Shown: positions 11,934-15,505 of the stretch, piece by piece | Layout: each line of letters begins with the position of its first letter | Numbering within the stretch: position 1 is the stretch's first letter | Source: JAHCHG01 sp038251885 | GTDB taxonomy: Bacteria; Acidobacteriota; Blastocatellia; Pyrinomonadales; Pyrinomonadaceae | Reading direction: 5' to 3' | Assembly: GCA_038251885.1 (NCBI GenBank) | Contig: JBBSAX010000118.1 | Span: forward strand, 1-15,505 | Length of the DNA stretch: 15,505 nucleotides | Program-made: the position numbers and the translations under genes | Notes under the pieces: generated by a model | What the model saw: the letters and a program-made list of their open reading frames with translations, nothing else | Told to the model about the DNA's origin: nothing | Database searches by the model: none

Positions 11934-12183
11934 GATTTTATAATTCCTCCTAAAGGGTTCTTGTATATTTGTTTAGCTAATCTTTTTGATTAACGCTTTT
12001 TGTTTGTGTCAGCCATTTGAGAACCCAACGGGATATTTTTTCTGCGGTTGCATCACGCTTACTTAAAATATCCGAGCAGCAAATGCGACCTGACAAATCG
12101 CTTCGCTCGTTTTCCTTGAGCCTTGGCTATTTCGATTAAGGAATGACAGGCTTCTTTTGAGAAATCTGTCATTCCAAAAATTT
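11934..12183. other. Structured rplJ-rplL intergenic region
   Basis: I see no gene in these 250 bases. The part next to rplJ holds a 10-bp hairpin (12140-12175) and an adjoining CGCTTCGCTCG stretch. AAAATATCC (12065-12073) can pair with the GGATATTTT at about 12031-12039. Close to rplL, GGGTTCT (11955-11961) can pair with AGAACCC (12020-12026), enclosing an imperfect stem around GCTAATC...GATTAAC and ending four bases upstream of the rplL Shine-Dalgarno. This arrangement could control rplL translation, but that is inference. Confidence 0.55.
12140..12175. repeat. GGAATGACAG inverted repeat after rplJ
   Basis: GGAATGACAG (12140-12149) pairs perfectly with CTGTCATTCC (12166-12175); inside, TTCT and AGAA add a short stem on a TTTG loop. 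In the transcript it begins eight bases after the rplJ stop. With CGCTTCGCTCG about 30 bases away, it looks like a degenerate copy of the dispersed intergenic palindromes of the CGCTTCGCTCGGAATGACA type found in many bacterial genomes. The resemblance is from memory. Confidence 0.7.
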
Positions 12184-12711
12184 TTATGATTCTTGTTTTT
12201 GCTCGCCAATCTGTTTGATGACGACTGCCAAATCACGCGGAACAGCGTTGATAACCGTAACGATACGTTGTGCTTGAGCATTTATCACATACAGTAATTT
12301 TGCGATAAGTTCTTCTTTCGACGGCAAGCTGGCAATTGCTTCAACTTGTGATAAGTCAATGACTTTGCCGTCAACAATTCCCGCCTTAAATGAATAAATT
12401 GCAGCATTATCTTTAACGAATTTTGAAACCGTTTTCGATAAAACAACCGGATCGCTTTCCGTCCATGCGATTGCAGTTACGCCTTTGAAATGCTCGCTTG
12501 CATCGGCAAACGGCGTATCTTTAACGGCAAGTCGCGCAATTGTATTTTTAACTACTTGATATTTTGCACCGACGCTACGAAGTTGATTGCGAAATTCTTG
12601 ATCTTTATTAACCGTCAAATTTGTAAAACTGACGATCATAGCCGATTTTGCATTTTCCAACTGCTCCGCGAGGGCATTCAAATCTTTTTGTTTCTGTGCT
12701 TTCGTTTTCAT
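12184..12711 (-). CDS. rplJ: 50S ribosomal protein L10
   Basis: The 175-residue product anchors the L7/L12 stalk to 23S rRNA. The N-terminal RNA-binding part carries MKTKAQKQKDLNALAEQLENA and the family segment FRNQLRSVGAKYQVVKNTIARLA at about residues 40-62. The C-terminal helix, which binds L7/L12 dimers, is the amphipathic stretch ending AVVIKQIGEQKQES. Length is slightly above the E. coli protein (165). The start lies 24 bases after the rplA stop. GAGGAG (12726-12731) is 14 bases upstream and a weaker AAGAG (12720-12724) is eight bases upstream. The short gap leaves no room for the long L10 leader that represses this operon in other bacteria, so any autoregulation must act elsewhere. Confidence 0.97.
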   Translation of the reverse strand: MKTKAQKQKDLNALAEQLENAKSAMIVSFTNLTVNKDQEFRNQLRSVGAKYQVVKNTIARLAVKDTPFADASEHFKGVTAIAWTESDPVVLSKTVSKFVKDNAAIYSFKAGIVDGKVIDLSQVEAIASLPSKEELIAKLLYVINAQAQRIVTVINAVPRDLAVVIKQIGEQKQES

Positions 12712-12735
12712 ATCTTTATCTCTTGCTCCTCACGT

Positions 12736-13431
12736 TTAGGCAAATGCCGTTTCGTCAATTAAAACTCCCGGACTCATTGTTGCCGCCAAATTAACTTTTT
12801 TAACATAACGACCTTTCGCCGTCGTCGGTTTAGCTTTAACAACTGCATTGATGATAGCTTTCGCATTTTCTAAAAGTTTGCCTTCATCAAAGGAAACTTT
12901 TCCAACCGGGGTATGAATAACGCCTGTTTTATCAACACGATATTCGACTTTGCCGGCTTTCGTTTCTTCAATAGCGTTTTTCACGTCCATCGTTACCGTT
13001 CCGGTTTTCGGATTCGGCATAAGACCGCGCGGTCCTAAAACCTTTCCGAGCATACCGACCGAACGCATCATATCCGGCGTAGCGATCACCGCATCAAAAT
13101 CAAGCCAACCGCCTTTGATTTTGTTAACCAATTCATCACCGCCGGCAAAATCCGCTCCGGCTTCTTCGGCTTCTTTAACTTTTTCGCCTTGTGCGATGAC
13201 GACGATGACTTTCGCTTTTCCGCCCAAACCGTGCGGCAGAACGAGAGTTCCCCGAACGAGTTGATCTGCCTTACGCGGATCAACGCCGAGCCACATCGTT
13301 AATTCAACTGTTTCATCGAAATTTGCAAAAGCGATTTCTTTGACTTTAGCAACCGCTTCTTGCGTGGTGTGTTTTTTGTTCGGCTCGATTTTTTCTAAAG
13401 CCGCACGATATTTCTTTCCTCTTTTAGCCAT
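12736..13431 (-). CDS. rplA: 50S ribosomal protein L1
   Basis: The 231-residue product binds 23S rRNA at the L1 stalk and helps release deacylated tRNA; in many bacteria it also represses the L11-L1 message. The protein begins MAKRGKKYRAALEKIEPNK. It carries LPHGLGGKAKVIVVIAQGE and the family signature LGPRGLMPNPKTGTV in the middle, and ends with a beta-rich segment with KGRYVKKVNLAATMSPGV. The open frame starts four codons earlier at 13443, but GGAGG (13437-13441) sits five bases before the ATG at 13429-13431, and that ATG gives the usual MAKRGKKY start. It follows rplK after 112 bases and precedes rplJ by 24. Confidence 0.97.
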   Translation of the reverse strand: MAKRGKKYRAALEKIEPNKKHTTQEAVAKVKEIAFANFDETVELTMWLGVDPRKADQLVRGTLVLPHGLGGKAKVIVVIAQGEKVKEAEEAGADFAGGDELVNKIKGGWLDFDAVIATPDMMRSVGMLGKVLGPRGLMPNPKTGTVTMDVKNAIEETKAGKVEYRVDKTGVIHTPVGKVSFDEGKLLENAKAIINAVVKAKPTTAKGRYVKKVNLAATMSPGVLIDETAFA

Positions 13432-13478
13432 TTTATCCTCCAAGGTGCAAACGAAGTTTTTAACTTCTCCCTCTTTTT

Positions 13479-13540
13479 AGTTGGCAGTAGCAGTTAGGCA
13501 CTTTGCAGTGAAAATCCAACTGCCAACAGCTACTGTCACC
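13479..13540. repeat. Inverted repeat with alternative pairings in the rplK-rplA gap
   Basis: Two exclusive pairings are visible. CAGTAGC (13485-13491) with GCTACTG (13529-13535) continues into GTT/AAC and GGCA/TGCC. Alternatively GTTGGCAGT (13480-13488) pairs perfectly with ACTGCCAAC (13519-13527). The arms are built of near-tandem GGCAGT/AGCAGTT words. In the transcript the element begins three bases after the rplK stop. No U-run follows, so termination is unlikely. Confidence 0.7.
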
Positions 13541-13543
13541 TAT

Positions 13544-13969
13544 TTACTCAATTGTAAGTCCCATACTTTTCGCCGTTCCTTCAATAGTTTTGACGGCTGA
13601 CTCTAAATTCGTGGTATTTAAGTCGGGCATTTTCATTTTGGCAATTTCTTCGAGTTTTGCGCGAGAAATTGAACCAACTTTACTGCGGTTCGGTTCGCTC
13701 GAACCTTTTGCAAGTCCGGCGGCTTTGCGAATCAAATCAGCGGCAGGCGGAGTTTTCGTTTCAAATGAAAACGAACGATCTGCATAAACCGTAATAACCA
13801 CCGGAACTTTCATATCCGGATCGTCGTTTTGCGTTTTCGCGTTAAACGCTTTGCAAAACTCCATAATATTTACGCCGTGTTGTCCGAGTGCCGGACCAAT
13901 CGGCGGTGCGGGATTTGCTTTTCCCGCCGGAATTTGTAATTTGATGTAACCTGTAATCTTTTTAGCCAT
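13544..13969 (-). CDS. rplK: 50S ribosomal protein L11
   Basis: The 141-residue product sits at the GTPase-associated centre of the 50S subunit and is part of the thiostrepton site. The N-terminal domain contains the proline-rich IPAGKANPAPPIGPALGQHGVNIMEFCKAFN (residues 13-43). The rRNA-binding C-terminal domain contains GSISRAKLEEIAKMKMPDLN and ends GTAKSMGLTIE. The length equals the family norm. The MAKKITGYIKLQIPAG start is conserved, so the ATG at 13967-13969 is secure, yet no Shine-Dalgarno is visible upstream. Instead an 8-bp hairpin (13984-14014) ends 14 bases before the start codon. Confidence 0.98.
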   Translation of the reverse strand: MAKKITGYIKLQIPAGKANPAPPIGPALGQHGVNIMEFCKAFNAKTQNDDPDMKVPVVITVYADRSFSFETKTPPAADLIRKAAGLAKGSSEPNRSKVGSISRAKLEEIAKMKMPDLNTTNLESAVKTIEGTAKSMGLTIE

Positions 13970-13983
13970 AATTCGATTTACGA

Positions 13984-14014
13984 TTTCGGATTCTTAATTA
14001 AAATTTATCCGAAA
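13984..14014. promoter_or_regulatory. Hairpin upstream of rplK
   Basis: TTTCGGAT (13984-13991) pairs perfectly with ATCCGAAA (14007-14014) around a 15-base AT-rich loop containing TTAATTAA. On the operon strand the stem ends 14 bases before the rplK ATG, where a ribosome binding site would be expected. The stretch next to it repeats CGATTT words like those in the rpmG-tRNA repeat. It may take part in translational control of rplK-rplA; this is inference. Confidence 0.5.
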
Positions 14015-14027
14015 ATGTCCTCTTTCG

Positions 14028-14095
14028 TTAATTGTTATTTGTTAATAGCTAATTGAATTTTTGAACCCAACTAACCATTCACAATCAACAATGAA
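14028..14095. repeat. Imperfect inverted repeat in the nusG-rplK gap
   Basis: The left arm 14028-14054 and right arm 14069-14095 match at about 20 of 27 positions when one is reverse-complemented, some mismatches being of the G-T type. The arms are made of TTAATTGTT/TTGTTAAT words. In the transcript the element starts directly after the nusG TAG, with no spacer. Confidence 0.55.
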
Positions 14096-14656
14096 CTATT
14101 CTTCTTCCGCAAAAGTAACTTTTTCTACTTCTAAGAAACTCAACTCATAAGGAGTTGAACGTCCGAAAATTGTAATTGAGACCTTCAAAGTAGTTTTATC
14201 TTCGTTCACGTCTTCTACTTTTCCTGTAAAACTCGCAAACGGACCGGATTTGATTCTGACAACTTCACCCATTTCATAAGAGAATTTAGGTTTCGGCTTT
14301 TCTGCTGCGACTTCGACGTTATGAACGATTTGATCTACTTCCGCCTGAGTTAGAGGCGTTGGGTTTTTCCCCCCAAGAAAGCCTGTAACTTTCGGTGTAG
14401 CTTTAATAACGTGAAAAACATTGTCAGGAATCCGTCCATTTTCATTACACTCAATTTCGATCAAAACATATCCCGGATAAAACATCCGCGACGATTCGAT
14501 ACGCTTATTTCCGCGCATTTCGACAACTGTTTCTTTCGGCAACAAAACTTCGGTTATTAAATCGTCCAACTTCATATCGCGTATGCGAGCGTTCAGACTT
14601 TCAAGAACCTTGTTTTCATGCCCTGAATATGTGTGGATAAAATACCACTGTTTCAT
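14096..14656 (-). CDS. nusG: Transcription termination/antitermination factor NusG
   Basis: The 186-residue product binds RNA polymerase at the beta-prime clamp helices, suppresses pausing, and links polymerase to Rho or to the leading ribosome. The NGN domain begins MKQWYFIHTYSGHENKV and continues through FYPGYVLIEIE (about residues 79-89) and TPKVTGFLGG. After a short linker the KOW domain carries GEVVRIKSGPFASFTGKVEDVN at about 129-150 and ends in FGRSTPYELSFLEVEKV. Length and domain order are normal. AAGGA (14663-14667) lies six bases before the ATG. It follows secE by nine bases, the standard pairing. Confidence 0.98.
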   Translation of the reverse strand: MKQWYFIHTYSGHENKVLESLNARIRDMKLDDLITEVLLPKETVVEMRGNKRIESSRMFYPGYVLIEIECNENGRIPDNVFHVIKATPKVTGFLGGKNPTPLTQAEVDQIVHNVEVAAEKPKPKFSYEMGEVVRIKSGPFASFTGKVEDVNEDKTTLKVSITIFGRSTPYELSFLEVEKVTFAEEE

Positions 14657-14665
14657 TTTAGATCC

Positions 14666-14920
14666 TTATATTCCGACAAGTTTATTAATCAACCAGGTCA
14701 AGCCTTCTAAAATCTTAACCCATGCTTGATCAACAAGAAGTAAATAAATAGCAAAGAAAATAACGCTGATAATAACGACAATTGTCGTATTTCTAACGTC
14801 GCCGGAAGAGGGAAATGTTGTTTTATCCACTTCCGCACGCGTGTTGCGAATAAATTCGCCGACGCTTTCCTTGCCGTCTTTGTTTTTACCGTCACCTAAG
14901 GTGTCAACTGCTTCAGACAC
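14666..14920 (-). CDS. secE: Preprotein translocase subunit SecE
   Basis: This 84-residue single-span SecE clamps the two halves of SecY in the inner-membrane translocon. A hydrophilic N terminus is followed by the family segment VGEFIRNTRAEVDKTTFPSSGDVRNTT (about residues 20-46), which lies as an amphipathic helix on the membrane. One transmembrane helix comes next (IVVIISVIFFAIYLLLVDQAW). The start codon is GTG (14918-14920), with AAGGAG (14928-14933) seven bases upstream. It lies between tRNA-Trp and nusG, its usual place. Confidence 0.96.
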   Translation of the reverse strand: MSEAVDTLGDGKNKDGKESVGEFIRNTRAEVDKTTFPSSGDVRNTTIVVIISVIFFAIYLLLVDQAWVKILEGLTWLINKLVGI

Positions 14921-14945
14921 TTATTTTCTCCTTAAACTATAATAA

Positions 14946-15021
14946 TGGCAGGGGTACCAGGACTCGAACCCGGACCTAAGGTTTTGGAGACCTCCATGCT
15001 AGCCATTGACACCATACCCCT
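14946..15021 (-). tRNA. trnW: tRNA-Trp (CCA anticodon)
   Basis: On the minus strand a 76-base cloverleaf begins AGGGGTA and closes with TACCCCT, discriminator G and an encoded CCA (14946-14948). The anticodon arm is GAGGT-CTCCAAA-ACCTT with anticodon CCA at 14985-14987, so it reads UGG. The T arm contains the normal GGTTCGAGTCC. The gene sits between rpmG and secE, a common location for this tRNA. Its 5' end directly abuts the T7 tract of the upstream inverted repeat. Confidence 0.95.
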
Positions 15022-15111
15022 AAAAAAATTTTCGATTTGCGATTGCCGATTTGCGATTTTTTTGGTCTATCTTGTAAATAAAATCGCAAATTGCAAATCG
15101 AAAATCGAAAA
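15022..15111 (-). terminator. Long inverted repeat with T7 tail between rpmG and tRNA-Trp
   Basis: The arms 15029-15060 and 15080-15111 agree at 28 of 32 positions after reverse complementing; the loop is 19 bases. Arms are near-tandem CGATTTG words. On the operon strand the stem ends in CGAAAA and is followed at once by T7 (15028-15022) and then the tRNA. It starts five bases after the rpmG stop. Stem plus U-run has the form of an intrinsic terminator or attenuator; the stem is AT-rich, so partial termination is more likely than complete. It could equally be a processing structure at the tRNA 5' end. Confidence 0.6.
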
Positions 15112-15116
15112 TATAA

Positions 15117-15269
15117 TTACTTATTTTCTCTATGCAAAGTGTGGCAACGGCAACGATTGCAAAACTTTTTGAACTCTAACCTGTCTGGCGTGTTCTTTTT
15201 GTTCTTAGTCGTCACATAGTTGCGTTCTTTGCATTCTGTGCACTGTAAAATCACATTATCACGTGGCAT
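15117..15269 (-). CDS. rpmG: 50S ribosomal protein L33
   Basis: This short gene encodes a 50-residue L33, a small large-subunit protein near the E site. The sequence begins MPRDNVILQCTECKERNYVTTKNK and ends FCNRCRCHTLHRENK. Cys10, Cys13, Cys37 and Cys40 form two CxxC pairs, so this is the zinc-binding form of L33, not the cysteine-free form. The length is typical. The ATG is at 15267-15269, with AGAGG (15278-15282) eight bases upstream; the TAA is at 15117-15119. It lies between tuf and tRNA-Trp, the usual place. Confidence 0.96.
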   Translation of the reverse strand: MPRDNVILQCTECKERNYVTTKNKKNTPDRLEFKKFCNRCRCHTLHRENK

Positions 15270-15291
15270 AACTCTAACCTCTTTATATTTG

Positions 15292-15334
15292 GAGTAAACC
15301 TCTTAGTTGAGAAAATCTGCTTAAAGGTTTACTC
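15292..15334. promoter_or_regulatory. Hairpin between tuf and rpmG
   Basis: GAGTAAACCT (15292-15301) pairs perfectly with AGGTTTACTC (15325-15334) around a 23-base loop. In the transcript it starts 11 bases after the tuf stop and ends about 10 bases before the rpmG Shine-Dalgarno. No U-run follows on the operon strand, so an RNA-processing or stabilising element is more likely than a terminator. Confidence 0.6.
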
Positions 15335-15345
15335 TCAAAAATTAA

Positions 15346-15505
15346 TTATTCAACAATTTCGGAAACAGTTCCCGCGCCGACTGTTCTGCCGCCTTCTCGG
15401 ATAGCAAAGCGAAGTCCTTTTTCCATTGCAATCGGAGCGATCAATTCGATCTCCATCTGAATGTTATCTCCCGGCATCACCATTTCCACGCCTTCCGGCA
15501 AGTGG
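15346..15505 (-). CDS. tuf: Elongation factor Tu (C-terminal end, partial)
   Basis: The frame entering from the right edge encodes the last 52 complete residues of EF-Tu, the GTPase that delivers aminoacyl-tRNA to the ribosome. The visible part is the end of the third beta-barrel domain: LPEGVEMVMPGDNIQMEIEL, IAPIAMEKGLRFAIREGGRTVGAGTVSEIVE, then TAA at 15346-15348. This C-terminal sequence is close to invariant in bacteria. The GTPase domain lies outside the window. As the most upstream gene seen, it is probably co-transcribed with rpmG; whether an fus/rps operon lies further upstream cannot be seen. Confidence 0.97.
   Translation of the reverse strand, partial: HLPEGVEMVMPGDNIQMEIELIAPIAMEKGLRFAIREGGRTVGAGTVSEIVE

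Noticed and set aside
11584..11943. Plus-strand 119-codon open frame opposite rplL
   Set aside because: It is the Ala/Ser-rich mirror of the rplL hinge region, with no ribosome binding site or family resemblance.
12063..12281. Minus-strand 72-codon open frame across the rplJ end and the rplJ-rplL gap
   Set aside because: It overlaps the 3' end of rplJ in another frame and consists of the palindromic gap sequence; no start signal or protein pattern is visible.
13432..13443. Four-codon extension of rplA starting at 13443
   Set aside because: The extension would place the GGAGG ribosome binding site inside the coding region; the ATG at 13429-13431 gives the family's usual start.
6675..15111. 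CRISPR array or insertion sequence as explanation for the repeats
   Set aside because: The repeats are single inverted pairs with different sequences in each gap. There are no regularly spaced direct repeats, no transposase and no target duplications.
14945..15172. Plus-strand 75-codon open frame beginning MAGVPGLEPG
   Set aside because: It reads through the reverse complement of tRNA-Trp and part of rpmG, a well-known kind of false gene call.

Overview
The window holds the core ribosome and RNA-polymerase cluster of a bacterium, read on the minus strand in the order tuf (3' end only) - rpmG - tRNA-Trp(CCA) - secE - nusG - rplK - rplA - rplJ - rplL - rpoB - rpoC. On the plus strand, converging on rpoC, are the last codons of a probable PlsC-type acyltransferase and a complete secreted M13 zinc metallopeptidase. 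One strong bidirectional terminator separates the two convergent units. The DNA leans moderately toward AT by eye. A Gram-negative type beta-prime subunit with an SI3-like insertion, a secreted M13 peptidase and a cysteine-rich insertion in beta together suggest Acidobacteriota, perhaps a Blastocatellia-like lineage. That placement is inference from memory and not demonstrated.

Layout: 1-185 acyltransferase tail; 262-2286 M13 peptidase; 2302-2341 shared terminator; 2355-6662 rpoC; 6756-11204 rpoB; 11205-11546 long structured gap; 11547-11933 rplL; 11934-12183 second long structured gap; 12184-12711 rplJ; 12736-13431 rplA; 13544-13969 rplK; 14096-14656 nusG; 14666-14920 secE; 14946-15021 tRNA-Trp; 15117-15269 rpmG; 15346 to window end tuf. 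The genes supply elongation factor Tu, ribosomal proteins L33, L11, L1, L10 and L7/L12, a Sec translocon subunit, the NusG elongation factor and the two large RNA-polymerase subunits. All are growth-rate-linked components of gene expression.

The coding content is conserved and ordinary. The unusual material lies in the gaps. Every intercistronic gap longer than about 30 nt holds an inverted repeat that begins within 0-18 nt of the stop codon of the upstream gene. Several of these repeats have arms made of short near-tandem words, but the words differ from gap to gap. One, between rpmG and the tRNA, ends in a U7 run and looks like an attenuator. The rplL-rpoB gap also holds a well-formed plus-strand terminator about 50 nt after a plus-strand promoter-like sequence, which would make a short antisense RNA. 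RpoB carries an eight-cysteine, zinc-ribbon-like insertion near its N terminus, and RpoC ends in a very acidic tail. rpoB and rplK have no visible Shine-Dalgarno sequence.
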